Shown here in pieces: positions 1 to 12,038 of a stretch of DNA of 64,000 nt. The stretch is from positions 28,391 through 92,390 of the forward strand of contig AZLU01000168.1 of NCBI GenBank assembly GCA_002224055.1. Reading direction: 5' to 3'. Source of the stretch: Pezizomycotina sp. ARF18 (taxonomy: Eukaryota > Ascomycota). The position numbers were made by a program, and so were the translations under genes. Under the pieces are notes generated by a model, which saw only the letters and a list, made by a program, of their open reading frames with translations, made no database searches and was not told the DNA's origin. How positions within the stretch are numbered: position 1 is the stretch's first letter; each line of letters opens with the position of its first letter.

Positions 1-15
1 TTCTTTGATGAGTAG

Positions 16-519
16 GTGATGAAATGGGCTCTTCTCAGCAATTCAAACTGTCTTGCGTCACATCATTTCACAAAGGCGAAAAGTTGATACATCAAACCCA
101 ACTGATTGCCTGTGACGCGGACGATGCGCCATCGAATCTCAAGGACAAAGGTATAGCTAGACTTCGCCGCAGGAAAAGAAACATTTTCTGTTTCTTAAAA
201 TACCGTACCATCTTTGAAATATCCAACGTGCGTAACCTTGCTAACTGTATATATAGATGTATATGACCTGTGCATGCTCACAGCAGACCTTTCCAATGTT
301 CCGGAGTATGAATTCGACGAATGCCAAATTGGAAACAAAACTTTCCTGCGGGCCGAATTCAGCATCGAAATGACCTTTCAAAGTGCCGAGATCAAGTTTG
401 AAACCTGGTTTAAAGGGAAGTGCTATGGAGCAGTTAAAACAAATACTAGACTGCTTGCATTTCGAATCTCCCTTACCTCGCTATCTTCAAATTATTATTA
501 TTATTATTATTATTTTTAA
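16..519 (+). CDS. Hsp70-like (actin-like ATPase) protein, C-terminal part
   Basis: This is the 3' part of a gene that probably starts before the window. A likely acceptor lies at 14-15 (TAG), and an intron at 151-256 (GTATAG...TATATAG, with CTAAC just upstream of the acceptor) joins two exons in phase 1. The joined protein contains a run such as DVYDLCMLTADLSNVPEYEF followed by a beta-rich segment ending FKGKCYGAV. That pattern is typical of the C-terminal end of fungal Hsp70-like proteins, which have an actin-like nucleotide-binding domain and are not true chaperones. The nucleotide-binding motifs themselves lie outside the window. The frame then runs through an ATT microsatellite coding for tyrosines to a stop at 517-519, so the true end may be earlier or behind another intron. 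The family call rests on remembered pattern only. Confidence 0.5.
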
Positions 520-908
520 ATTTTAATTCTAATTTTAGGTGTCATATACGTTTTGACAAAAGAATTAATCTTTCACAATTATTTTTGGGAACTTCTCTCC
601 CAGCCTTTGGTATATCTTAAAATTCAGTGGCTTCTTGTAAAACACGGTCCGCATGTACGTCCTTTTAATGTGGCTTTGTTATCTAAAAAAGGAGGGGACA
701 TCGTAAGTGGTAGAAGTGGTGTGTATAGAATTTTGTGTCATTCCTTGTTCTCATTGTTTTAGTTACAGGTCTAGGCCTCACAACAGCCAGTCTACATCGA
801 CTCTTCAACTTGGAATCATTGGAATATCTCTCTCTCTCTCTCTCTCTCTCTCTATTTTAAAAATATATATTTGCTATTTTTGTGTACATAAATGTATCTC
901 GATTTTTG

Positions 909-1349
909 TCTCATCGTCTGTCAAAACGGTATACCTAATGATAGGTCATTTAATATAATTTGCATTCAACGTCTTTAAAGTACTCAGTGGTTAGCAAATG
1001 TATGGTTTGATGAAACCGATGCCGCATCTTCTCAATGGATTCAGGTTCACGGGCAACCGCATTACAGTCAGAACCGCGTCAATCGCGACTGATAAGTATA
1101 CTGTTGTTGCATGCTTAGGCACCTAGTTCTCATCGTCTGTCAAAACGGTATACCTAATGATAGGTCATTTAATATAATTTTGCATTCAACGTCTTTAAAG
1201 TACTCAGTGGTTAGCAAATGTATGGTTTGATGAAACCGATGCCGCATCTTCTCAATGGATTCAGGTTCACGGGCAACCGCATTACAGTCAGAACCCGCGT
1301 CAATTCGCGACTGATAAGTATACTGTTGTTGCATGCTTAGGCACCTAGT
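909..1349. repeat. Tandem direct duplication, 219 + 222 bp
   Basis: Copy 1 spans 909-1127 and copy 2 spans 1128-1349, directly adjacent. Both begin TCTCATCGTCTG and end GGCACCTAGT. They are identical except for three single-base insertions in copy 2, each lengthening a homopolymer: T in AATTTTGC, C in GAACCCGC and T in CAATTCGC. No coding content is recognised. Such differences are typical of read error, so one copy may be an assembly artefact. Confidence 0.95.
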
Positions 1350-1543
1350 GGGTATTCGTGTTTACAAAGATGCAATGCATCCTTAAAGTTCTACCTATTG
1401 TAAAGGGATATCATATGTACAAGTCTAAAAATTATAGAAATGACTTGGAGCGGCTAAGTTACATGGCAGCGGCCCTGAAATAAATAATAATAACGACTAC
1501 TTGGGTTAACGTTATACATCAAAGGGGGTAGTGAAGGATCACG

Positions 1544-1617
1544 ACCCCCTCCAATAATGAAGTAACTACTTAACTACTTAACCCCCTCCAATAATGAAGT
1601 AACTACTTAACTACTTA
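1544..1617. repeat. Perfect 37-bp tandem duplication
   Basis: Two adjacent identical 37-bp copies (1544-1580 and 1581-1617) start ACCCCCTCCAATAATGAAGT and end with repeated AACTACTT words. It is a simple tandem duplication in non-coding DNA. Confidence 0.9.
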
Positions 1618-1736
1618 ACGTTCTACCGATTACCATTATCAAATAATAATATAATATTAGTAGTAGCTCTCATGTAATAAAATTTAAAATAGATAGAACC
1701 ATATATATATTATTATATACCAGTAATCCATACCTA

Positions 1737-1768
<32 letters not shown>

Positions 1769-2298
1769 CAATATATCGTTCTAACTCTTTCTTTTCCTCT
1801 ATATTTCTTTCTTACATTCTGCTTACTTATTGCTGAAAACGATACTTGAAAGATTGAATTGGTACCCGCATCATAATTAGCAAAGTAGCTGTGTTGCACT
1901 TAAGCCCTTACTTCCTTGAACAATATCGTATATTTTGGTGGAGACTCCCAACTTTAATAGATTCTAGCTCGCTCAGCAGAGAGTCTATTGCGTTACATAC
2001 CAGTAAGTGCTAGGCTGTGCAAGATTTAATAATTTCTGTCCTGGTCCCCCGAAGCTTTCAAGGGTCCTGTATACCATCTGCAGAACACCTACACGAAGCA
2101 CCCATTCGCTAACCCAATGGCTTTACCCTTCTTTGGCCTAGATTGCATTTGCCCGCCGATAAACCCGCGGGTTCCAACCAGAGGGTGGTCTCCCAGGCCT
2201 TGTCTCTCCAGATCAGGCTTACAAATTTCCCTTTTTACCTACCCAGCACAGAAGATTTCGAAACATAGACGATTCTCGACATCGATAATCAGCAGTAA

Positions 2299-3525
2299 AG
2301 CGATGGCGATGATACGCAGGCCAGGCCGCAGGCAGTCGCCGAAATGACACTCCTCCGCGATGGATCCGGCTATCTTTACGAAGACCTACCCTACTGCAGC
2401 ACCAGCATCGAAGAAGACACAAACTCGCTCTGCAGGTGCTCCCAGAACATCCTCCGGCCGTCTACAGTCTATACACGACCCTCCAAGACATTATTCCGCT
2501 TGAGAACTCTATTGACTATGAGGGCTTCACCTTCTACGTACCTCACTATCCGGACCTTCACGAAACATCCGGCTTAGGATGCCCAATCTCGGAAATCGCT
2601 CGCCATGACATTAGCCTCGAGCAAGCCGATCTGTTACTTGATATCGAAAATACCCAGAGAACGGCCTCACGGAATATTGATGCGTTGTTTACGAGGGTAG
2701 AGAGACATGCACGAGGTATAGACTACACAGGGTATATCTATATTAGAATATAAGATTAGGGCAGTACTGACAGAGTTCGTTCTTTCGTATTTGACCAGGG
2801 CATGAAAATGATTGCCAAACGACGTTCGGCCGCGGGCAACAGTATGAGGTTTAAAATGGCCGTACAGTTTATGACGTTGCCTACCATCTACCAGATACTT
2901 CCTAAAATCTCTTCGCTTGTCACTTTCCGCGAAGGCTTCGACATATGCTTCTGCCTCATCGGAAACAATAGTGTGCTCCATTATCGCCGAAACGGTAGAC
3001 GTGGTCACAATTACAATAGTCCTTACTCGTCCCCACCGCAGCAGCAACAGCAGCAGCAGCTTGGGACTTGTGGGATAGCGAAGACGAAAAGGCGCACGAA
3101 GAAGATACGGAACACTACGAGGACGGAACTATATTGATTTGAATTTGGGAATAGCCTGCGGTCAAGCGATTTCAGTCATATAAAGTCACCTCCTGGGTTT
3201 GAAGAAGCCAAAAGCACGGACGTTTCTCCGGCGTCTTCCTCAGCAGTGACGCCGGAAGATAGGTCGCCAGTTAGCCGTGAGGAAATTTTGTTACTAAACT
3301 CACCGCCTGCAGGTCTTTTTCCATCCCCAGAGCAAGATAATGACGGCCTTCCGCTGCTGGATGCCGGGTATCCACGATGATACTGACGCTGAAACGGTAT
3401 ATAGCTACACCGGGGATGACGATCATTCAATTGATAATCTCCCACGAGGTACAAAAGCCATGGCCGCCACCGGCAGTGAACAGACATCAAAGGAATCAAA
3501 TGAGGCGATCGATGAAGGCAGATGA
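2299..3525 (+). CDS. Unrecognised protein with disordered acidic tail
   Basis: I do not recognise the family. The frame is open from 2299, just after a possible acceptor (CAGCAG near 2291-2295), and a plausible methionine is at 2344. Conserved-looking pieces are spread over shifting frames: an N-terminal part with YLYEDLPYC; a middle part at 2436-2720 containing DIIPLENSIDYEGFTFYVPH; and, after an intron between about 2720 and 2800, a segment with a CAG (Gln/Ser/Ala depending on frame) repeat at 3038-3060. Next come an acidic stretch (DSEDEKAHEEDTEHYEDG) and a Ser/Pro/Asp-rich tail (SPPGFEEAKSTDVSPASSS) ending at 3523-3525. At least three frame changes are needed. Composition suggests a folded N-terminal half and a disordered tail. 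Function unknown. Confidence 0.45.
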
Positions 3526-4334
3526 TTACCGAAAGACTACAAGAAGAGAGCTAATTTGCTAAGAACTCGTTTTACGTTTTGGCTTCAGTTTTTGAGAAGA
3601 GCAGCTATGAGCTCATGGCTGTTGGTTGGATTCAGAGGACTAAGCATACCTTTTGAAATATGGACTTGGGGAAATTGTTGCTTACCTCTAAAGTACAGTC
3701 CATTATTAGCATTGTTTCGAAGATGAAATTGCTTGGGAAACCTCTCTCTCTTTTTTTTTAATATATACGGATGCAAGAAGTGCGCACTTCCTGCTTTATG
3801 GAGTACAAGCACTAATAGACCATTGTTTTTAGAAGTTTTTGGTCTTCATTCAGTACTTTAATCTCCTGTTCTGATTTTTGTTCGTTGCTGTAATTTTTTC
3901 TAGTTGGGCGCCAAAGGGCGATAATAAGTATAGTTATACTTATTCAACTTGGAAGATAATAATAGATGTCCAGGAGCCTGACCTTGTGTGATATAACTTT
4001 TGACAACATCATAGCTGTATGGAGTCGGAGGGCAACTCGGTATATCTCTCTCTACTATGAAGGTGTAGGTAAGTATGTTAGAAGGATAATTTTATAAAGG
4101 TACAAGGAGCTTTGGTAGTTTCTCATACTATATATTAGATCTCCGCTGAAAGCGGTTTCTAAAAAATCAACGATACAGAAAAATTTCCCTCGTACTGGTT
4201 CAACCAAAAAAATCAATAAATAAATCAATTAAAAAGGTCATTGAAAAAAGCCAAAAGAGAGAAAAAAAAAAAAAAAGAAAAAAGAAAAAAAAAAAAAAAG
4301 AAAGAAAGAAAGAAAGAAAGAAGAAAGAAAGAAA

Positions 4335-4365
<31 letters not shown>

Positions 4366-4546
4366 AGAAAGCCGTGATATATTAATTCCTTTTAATTTTC
4401 GCACATATATTAATCTCAATACACTATCTACTTCAGTCTAGTTATACACGGAGCTATTTTTCGATATGAAGGAGCACTAAATCAACTAAACCAAAAGCTC
4501 CTTTATATCTTCCTAGATCTCTTATTGTTGTTGGAAGCAAAAAAAA
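3526..4546. other. Intergenic with (GAAA)n microsatellite
   Basis: No gene seen. An almost pure purine tract covers about 4258-4370: first A-rich, then GAAA tetranucleotide repeats with GAA interruptions. Open frames across it encode only Lys/Glu/Arg and are microsatellite translations. Confidence 0.7.
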
Positions 4547-6699
4547 ATGTCCGACTTTAGCGGGCAGAGGCAGAAGTATCTGCTCGACGGGGTCGCCGGC
4601 CCCCCAACAGCAAGCGCGACCAGTCAATTTCTAGCGCACGTTCGTCAAGCGCCTGGACCGGCGAGACTCCGCAAACACCTCCTTCGCCGCTGCGCTTTCT
4701 CATGCAAAATGACGAACATTCAATTAACACGCCGTCGAAAGATAAAGGTATAGCGACGTTATAGACGAGTTGCACGATGTAATGTGGAGGGATGTCAGGA
4801 GGAGGAAGTCGGATCAGTACAACAACCAGGCGCCGCAAAGCGCAGCGACCGAACTGAACAGCCCGCCGCTTCTAGGGTCGGCGACGTTTACACCACAGAA
4901 GCAAAGGCAGCAAAATCCGTATCAGTATCAACATCAAATTGAGATTCGCCTAGGAGCTTTCCTTCGGGTCTAGCTCGGTAATAGTCCCATGAGTAGTCCA
5001 TTCAACAGCAGCCCGGGAGATGCTCAGCGGCCGCCAATCTCTTCACGAATAGCACCACCGTCGCACTTCTACTCTCGTTGCCAATCAGTTCAATAGGCGT
5101 ACGACCACCCGAACAGAGGCAACACCATCGCCGCAACTCCAGCATGTACAGCAGCCCTGTGGATGGAGGCGACGCGAGGTTCCGCAGGTCGCAATTGCAA
5201 ACGGCGAAGCTAACTTCATGCTGAACCGGAGCCTGTTCGGCTGCAAGGGTGAAGATCCTCGCTGCGCAGCAGGAACGTGCGCCTGCAATACTCCCGGGCC
5301 TCCCGGCGAACCGGCCGGTTCGTATTCCGTCTACGAACCTCGTTCGTTCCGCCGACAGGGAGGAAGCCTATAAGGATATCGGACGGCCTCAATCCCCACC
5401 AACCCTTTGACTTTTCCGGTTCGAACCCCCCGCGCAGGGAACTCTATCCGTTTCAAGGCTACCACATTGAGCTTGAAGATTGCGGTGCCAATTCTGGACT
5501 CGGTGTCGTAGATCAATGGCTGGCCAGGTGGCAGGAGAAGAACAGCCAGCCGTTTTCGAGGCCGGCTCAAGAGCTTCAATGGCATATTAGGATGCAAATA
5601 AGGAATTGTCAATGGATTCAAGCACCCGATCTTCCCGGAATACGACGGGCTTTTGACGCTTCCCACCTTAATCCCGGTGTCCATTTCAGAGACGTTAGGC
5701 CTGGAGAAAACAAGACTCTTCAAGGTAAGGATATCCAGATTACCATCGAAATCGTAAAACAGATTTCGAATATATATATGTTTGAATAACCGTATTTCTA
5801 ATCTTTGCAAATATTTCCTTTTTGACTAGATAACGCAATGTGGGCGAGTAGTAGGCCGAAACTGGTTACAAACGCCAACTTGAATGCTACCCCACGCCAT
5901 ATTTCGAATTTTCAAACAGTTGGCTCCGCAGGCTCCAAGGCACGATAAGCCCCGGTCCTCAATCAGATCCTCCTCGGGGATCTCAGGGAGCTCAGGCCAA
6001 CATAAATCGCCTGGTCAACGGTGAAATAGCTCCTGATGAGACGACGTTTAAGGAACATCCGGAACTTTACGTATTTAACCCAGAGGGCCTAATCCTGGAA
6101 CTCCACCGGCTCAAGGAAGGGTAGTAATCGATCTAGACCTGTTCGAAATGGAGGCCGAAATCCGATGCCAAATCTTATCTTTCGATGACCCGAGGATCAA
6201 GCAAATATTTATGGCCAAGGATGATCCGAAACCTCATACCAAGACGAACAGCATCAGTGACTCGAGAAAAACAAAACCTGGCCGATGGAGTTTGCGATCC
6301 TGAGGAGCTACAAGTACCCCGTCAACGATTGGCCGGATATGAACGTCCTAGCCCGCACCGTGGAGCAGCGCAATTGCCCCCACTTTGACGGTAAGGCGGG
6401 TTTATATACTTTGAAGAGCACACGTTCCCGAGCATCGTCGACTTATGGCTAATAAAGATCCGGTGTTGGCGCCGATGGTCCAGAACGTGACGAGCTCGGT
6501 AATGAAGAGGTGGCTCGAGATGGTAGAACCCGCTTATACCGCGTTCGAGGGAAACAGGCACATTCCTATGTCCCCTTACATCCCCACCCTCGCAACTTTG
6601 GGAGGTGGGCCGAGTTCAGGTACGTTCCTGCAACCGGACACTGGATATTATACTTCTTCCGAAGCCGCTGGACTGGAAGGGTTAAAAGAAATTAAATAA
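4547..6699 (+). CDS. Unrecognised Ser/Pro-rich protein
   Basis: The likely start is ATG 4547, and translation begins MSDFSGQRQKYLLDGV. At the C6 run near 4600 the frame must change, after which a coherent Ser/Thr/Pro-rich stretch follows (SSARSSSAWTGETPQTPPSP). A splice donor follows GATAAAG near 4747. Further pieces include LLGSATFTPQKQRQQNP, NFMLNRSLFGCKGEDPR, GRVVIDLDLFEMEAEIRC and FAILRSYKYPVNDWPDMNV. The C-terminal part is an open frame, 6445-6699, containing KDPVLAPMVQNVTSSVMKRW and ending GLKEIK. At least five frame changes are needed. The first two-thirds look disordered and the last third looks folded. I cannot assign a family. Confidence 0.5.
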
Positions 6700-7122
6700 G
6701 TTAACTTAGTATATTTGCTACTTTGGGAGGACTTTGTGTGAGGGAGAACATCTGTTTCGTTTTGTTATTCTCTTTCTATTTTGTTTTCCCATATTTTGTC
6801 CCTTTGTTTCTTCTGCTCAATATATGTAAGAAAGAGAAGGGGAGAATAACCCTCTAGAATGAAGGTCATGTAGAAGTGCAGGAGGATATATTATCGGGGA
6901 CTAGTTTGTAAAGTTGTTTCGACTTCTGTTCAGAGCGATTAGCCATGTTGGAGGAGAGATATAAGTGTTTCCTTTCCGTCTTTTTCGTTTGTTTGGTTTC
7001 TCATTCGGTTACATACTTTTGCATTTTACTCCATTTTACATTAAAGCTATCGAATGAGAGCGGCATTAGCAGGCTACGACGGTTTCCCTTCCCTTCTTTT
7101 CTCGTTTCAGTGTTGTAATTTG

Positions 7123-7161
<39 letters not shown>

Positions 7162-8080
7162 TACTTATTAGTTCGAAATCCCATCTTGAAAGCGTGTTGG
7201 TGAATGTGTAATTTGGTCGGTGCGCGGCAGAGGATACCTTGATCAGCAAAACAAAATAAAGATATAGCAACCAGCATATATATAAGTATGCGTATATATA
7301 TATATTTTTCTAATCAATTCTGTACAAGAAACAGATCAGTCCATGAACGCTAAATACTGTGGACCTGCCTAGGTACATCTTTGAATCTATCATTGAATAC
7401 TTAGTATGAATATAGCGAAACAAATCGCCAAAACATCTTTCTGGTGATCATGGGGTTTTACTTGGGATAATTTAACGTAAAGAATCGTTTATATTCGTAA
7501 TGGATAATAACAAAAGAGAACTTACGCAGCTGAATAAAAACGAAAAGAAAAAAAAAAAAAAAAAAAGACAAGCATTATTGTTAGAAACAAGTAATCTCTA
7601 GCTAGTAACATGGAAAGCACTAATCGTACTCCAGTAAGGGAAACCAAACACCAGATTGCCGCCCAGTATTAGTTCCCATGCAATTATAACATAAACAAGG
7701 ATAGAGAAATTATAAAAAGACCATTATGAACCCTATTAACCCGGGAGAAGAGAATAAACCATAATAGGTAGAATGGGATAAAACGACGTGAGTCTAAGAG
7801 GAAGTGTGAAGTAGGAAATGTGAGATCAAGAAACCGATACTGAAACCTACCAATGGAAACCATACGGAAGAAAAAAAGAATATAATGAAGATGAAGGAAC
7901 GTAAACGCTATAAGCAGGGGTACGATACGCTTATTTCCGTTTTATTGATCTTTACCCTCTTAGACCGAACCTGTTTGAGGCTCCGAGACCAGCACCTCCT
8001 CCATTTTTCGATTCCTCCACGCAAAGTGGTTGGCCTATGCTCCGTCTGCTTGACCGGGCTGTTGAGGCCTCTGGCGATTC
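6700..8080. other. Convergent intergenic region
   Basis: This separates two converging 3' ends. It contains a CTTT microsatellite (about 7120-7163), AT-rich runs and an A tract near 7549-7566. No gene, RNA gene or conserved element recognised. Confidence 0.65.
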
Positions 8081-10074
8081 CTACTCCGGAAGCTTGTTGA
8101 TGCTTCCCCGAAGACTTCCTATGCCGGTGTCCGCGACTCCTGGAACACCACCCATCGATAGCAGTTCGTCGACGGCAGAAACAAGTTCGCCCTTCTCCTG
8201 CCTTTCGACCTCCAATTCAGCCTTGAGCTCCTTCAGCTCTCGGTGACTCTCCTCGCACTTGACTTTCATCTCTTCGAGCTCCTGCTTCTGCTGCTCAAAG
8301 TCCGACGTGGAAACAACAGGCCCCGTCAGGTGTTCTTCCTTCTCTTCTTCTAGCCTATGAATCTGAGAAGAGAGCTCATTATTGGAAGCTGAAAGCTCAG
8401 AATTTCTGTTTTCGAGCTCCTTGACCCGTTTTTCCCAGCGTGCCGCATACGACTGCTTGAGCGCCCCAACCTTCTGCTCATGCTTCGACTTGTAGAGCGC
8501 ATGAAGTTCTTTAGCAACACGTTCGACTGCACTATTAATATCAGCTTCCTTTTGCTTATGAGCAGTGTCGAGGGCCTTCGCCACGGCGGCTTCAACATCC
8601 GCGCTATTGCTGGATGCAACGCTGTTCGGCCGTGAATTGCTCTCATGAGCAATGCTCAGGCTAGTCTTCGTGCGTTCCAATTCCGCTTTCGTCTGTTCGA
8701 GGTCAACCTTGACTTGTTCGAGCTCTGTTTGGGTGCGCTGCTTATCGTCCGTGACTTTGGTAAGTTCACGCTCGCGTTCTTTAACCTTCAGGCGCCAAGA
8801 CTCTGCTTCCTCCTGAGCCGCATGGGTTTCCTGACGTTCGGTCTCCAGTAGGCCGATATGCTCAGAAAGTTCTTGCTGAAGCTCGTTCATAACTCGCGCA
8901 GCATCTTGGAACTTGGTCTCGAGTAGCATGCTTCTTGCTGAGAGATCTTCGTTCTCCTCACGGACCTGCCGCAGCTCTACAATGCCGTTGGAGTAGCGCC
9001 GTTCAGCGTCGGTGAGGGAATCCTTGAGACCCTTAATGACCACATCTTTGCCTGATAGTTCAGCCTTCAGTGCTGTTAATTGGCGAGATAGCTTGACTTG
9101 AGGTTTTCCAACTCTCGTGGTGTTACTGATGGGATAGAGCGAGGGGTGGGCGGTGGCGGAATATCAAAGTCAAGGAGAAACCGCCTTTCATTAGGGGTGG
9201 CTGCGGGAAGCGGCTGTTTGCTTGGCGAGGCGTTATATTGCTTTTCGGGCGCTGCCGACTGCGAGCGACGGTGGCTCCTCGATGGGGTAGTAGGGTATGC
9301 CTTTACCGCGTTGAATTGTTGGGTAAAGTCTATTAAGTTCACGGTTTGTTCTCCGCCTGGTGTTTTGGTAGGCGTTGAACCGGGTGATTCAGAATACATG
9401 GATAGGTTTGCGATTCTCGAGCCCTAGGGTTGGAGTCGCTGATGGTTGGGTAGATCCAGCTGGGCTCTGGAATTCATTTTTGCCGGGCGTAGTAGGGCGA
9501 GAAGATGCGAGAGACTAAGTGCGAAGAGAGAGAGAGAGAGAGCAAGTTGTCAGTATATTTCTTTATACTTTGATAACTGAAGTTAAAGGTATATAATGGT
9601 TGATTCAGGCCTACCTTTCTCCTTTCGGGCCTCATGCTCTCGCGCTGCAACTGCATATCTAAAAGCTGTACCGTCGACTCATCGTTCGGGTCGTCCTCGA
9701 CAAGGCGCCTACCGAATCCCATTTCGCCTGGGCCGATGACGGTGAGATCTGAAAAACCGCTGTCGTTTCCGATCATATTATCGTCATCAAAATCATCGCC
9801 ATCATGCTCATCAACTTGGGCGAGATGGTTAGGGTTACAGTCGAAGGTGCACGGGCCGTGCGCTCATTCCTGTACTCGTACTTGGCCTTCTTAAGAACCT
9901 TTTGAGGGGAACTATTTGTGGATCTTGGGTGTTTCGCATCCAGCGACGTGAAAGTCATCGATCTCGAGATGGGACTATTCATCATGCTTTCATCCATAAT
10001 GGAGAAGTCGTTACCCTTTGTGAAAAGGTGGAGGGTGACTTGCTTCGGGGAGTGCCAGTATTGCTCTTTGACAT
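8081..10074 (-). CDS. Cut12-like spindle pole body protein
   Basis: The encoded protein is a long coiled coil typical of the Pezizomycotina Cut12 (spindle-pole-body associated) family. In fission yeast, Cut12 helps activate the mitotic kinases at the pole. The N-terminal part is Ser/Pro-rich (PSTFSQRV; SPISRSMTFTSLDAKHP) with an acidic patch (DEHDGDDFDDDN). The family hallmark at about 9080-9150 reads PPPPTPRSIPSVTPRELENL, and some 300 residues of heptad-rich Glu/Lys/Leu coiled coil follow in one clean frame (9043 down to 8081). One intron is clear: 9515-9614, GTAGGC...CTTAG, phase 0, containing a CT repeat. Frame changes are needed near 9090, 9420, 9860 and 10030. The start at 10074 (MSKSNTGTPRSKSPS) is my best guess. 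The family call rests on the TPRSIP...TPRELE motif plus coiled coil. Confidence 0.7.
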
Positions 10075-10362
10075 TGCATCGGGGAAACCGGTTGGAGTGG
10101 TCCGCCATTTCGCTTCAAGAATCTAAAGTGAACTAGATTCTTGCTTCGATATATATAATCGTGTTTACACTTGGGGAGTTTGTTGAGAAGAGGCAATCAA
10201 GTAAGTATCTGAGATGGATGTAGAATCAATTCGCGAAAATGAGGACGTGATAGTTTTCTAATGGAAGAATAGAAGTAGGACGACCTGTGTCGTGAAGAGG
10301 ATAAAGCTCTTTATTCCAAAAGGGGGGCGATTCAAGTTAAATTAAATTAAAAAGAATTTATT

Positions 10363-10394
<32 letters not shown>

Positions 10395-11069
10395 TTTTCT
10401 TTACTCCTTTTTTTTTTTTTTTTTTTTTTTTTTGGTTTCGTTCTGGTCGCTTCTGTATTTTTTTTCCTTTTTCTTGGAGTGGTTGCTACGCGGAATCCAA
10501 ACAACCTTCCCGCATAGCAACCGGTTTCTTCAACGCTAAGATCTCAATTGACGACATAGCAGCGAATGTGGATCGTGAAACAGCGATTTTAAGTAACCAA
10601 AATAAAATAAAATAAAATAAAATAAAATAAAATAAAATAAAATAAAATAAAATAAAATAAAAGGGAAAGACAAGTATCAGAGAGCAAGGGAAACAGTGAG
10701 ATATTCCATTCAACTTTGCTTAAGTATATATAAGCAATACTCGTGAGTAAGTAAGTAGCTAGAAAGTAATATTTCAGAAATGTAGGCCTGCTTTTTTCTC
10801 TTTTGTTCTTTTTTTTTTTTTCCTTTTTTTTTTTCTTTTTTTCTTTCTTTTGAGGTATCTACTGGCTAGTGGGCTTCTAGAACAAGATCATCCCGTCACC
10901 CAAAAGGTAAGCGAAGGATAACGCAATCGCAGACTCTCAATTTCACAAGTCTTAAATAAATTTTTGTAAGAGCTACCCTATTTTTGTGCATTTACTACTG
11001 CAGAGTATATCAGAATATATCGTCATCATTATTATTACTTTTGTACCATAACGTTTGACTTCTACCACC
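10075..11069. other. Divergent intergenic region with three microsatellites
   Basis: This shared upstream region holds a TTTA repeat (about 10357-10397), a long T tract (about 10407-10432), a pure AAAAT pentanucleotide repeat (about 10600-10661) and another T-rich stretch near 10807-10850. No gene is seen in either strand. Confidence 0.7.
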
Positions 11070-12038
11070 ATGTCGGCCCAATTAGACCATATCATCTTGC
11101 TTGTACCCCACGAAACCTTACTCAACCCGCCAGCATGGGTAACTAAGAACTTCACATTAGCACCTGGTGGCAGGCACGCGGACGGTAAAACGGAAAACAA
11201 GCTTATCCTTTTCAAAGATGGGACGTACCTAGAGCTCATAGCATTCGTCAACGATGACGAGAAAGCAAAGGAGGGCACTGGTGGGGTAAAAAGAAGGCCG
11301 GCTTGATAGACTGGGCCGTGACATTCCCATAGCTCGGTCGGATTCCAAGGATACTACGGAGAGCAATGTAAGCGACCTGGAACATGAGGTTGACAAGCAT
11401 TTCGAGGACCTTTCCGAACAGCTCTGGAAGCTGCAAAAGCAACCCGCAGACGAGGAAGGGAATGATGAAAAGCGTATTGCCTACGTCAATCCCGCTGCAG
11501 GTGGGAGGATACTAGCGGATGGGAGTGAGATACGATGGAAAGTAGCTTTCCCACGGGTAGGGGCTTCTTCCACGGATAATAAGCTTGCGCTGCCTTTCCT
11601 TTGCTACGATATTACCCCGAGAAAGCTCCGTTTTTCAATGTCCGATGAGAAGCTGCTGGACCACCTTGCGGTGCAACAGGAATTGATCAGGTGGGCTTGT
11701 TGGTCTCAAAGGACGAGCGACAGCTTCTCGGACCGCTTATGGCGTCCGCGCTGAATTCCGCTCGGGAGCCGCCGTGGCTCCCGAGCTATACACGACAACG
11801 CAGATGGACGTAGGTACACCTCGGCCAGCCCTAAAAATCCACCGGCCAAAGTTGTCCTAATGACGCCCCTTGCATCAACCGAGTCGAAGAAGCTAGACCA
11901 CTACGGGAACGGCTTCTTAGCGGAAGTCGTGCTACGGGTGGATCATGAAGAGAAAAGCATAGCGAGGACGATGAAGAGAACGGGGTCGTGATCAAATTCG
12001 TTCAGAGAACAGGGGCAGAGAAGGCATCAGCAGTTTAA
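11070..12038 (+). CDS. Glyoxalase-like domain protein
   Basis: The start ATG 11070 sits in a good context (CCACCATGTC). The N-terminus MSAQLDHIILLVP has the His of the vicinal-oxygen-chelate/glyoxalase fold, followed by GGRHADGKTENKLILFKDGT and YLELIAF. This is the layout of the fungal glyoxalase-like (Glyoxalase_3 type) proteins, whose substrates are largely unknown. Downstream pieces include YVNPAAGGRILADGSEIRW, VAFP and PFLCYDITPRKLR. The C-terminus is acidic (SEDDEENGVVIKFVQRTG) and stops at 12036-12038. Frame changes occur at the GGGG run near 11282 and near 11330, 11700 and 11960. No intron is evident. The cytosolic metalloenzyme role is inferred from the fold only. Confidence 0.7.

Larger units (their letters stand above)
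520..2290. other. Intergenic, repeat-rich
   Basis: No convincing gene. The stretch holds a CT microsatellite (about 826-854), the tandem duplication at 909-1349, a smaller duplication at 1544-1617 and a long A tract (about 1741-1768). The last part probably contains the 5' end or first exon of the next gene. Confidence 0.6.

Noticed and set aside
4225-4441. Lys/Glu/Arg or Phe/Ser open frames on both strands
   Set aside because: Translations of a GAAA microsatellite.
5400-5425. CCGGTTCGAACCCC, resembling a tRNA B-box
   Set aside because: No A-box, acceptor stem or anticodon arm at proper spacing; it lies inside coding text.
8645-8851. Plus-strand Phe/Leu-rich open frame
   Set aside because: Antisense of the Glu/Lys/Leu coiled coil of the Cut12-like gene.
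10600-10661. Regular repeat considered as a CRISPR-like array
   Set aside because: A pure AAAAT microsatellite with no spacers; the organism is a fungus.
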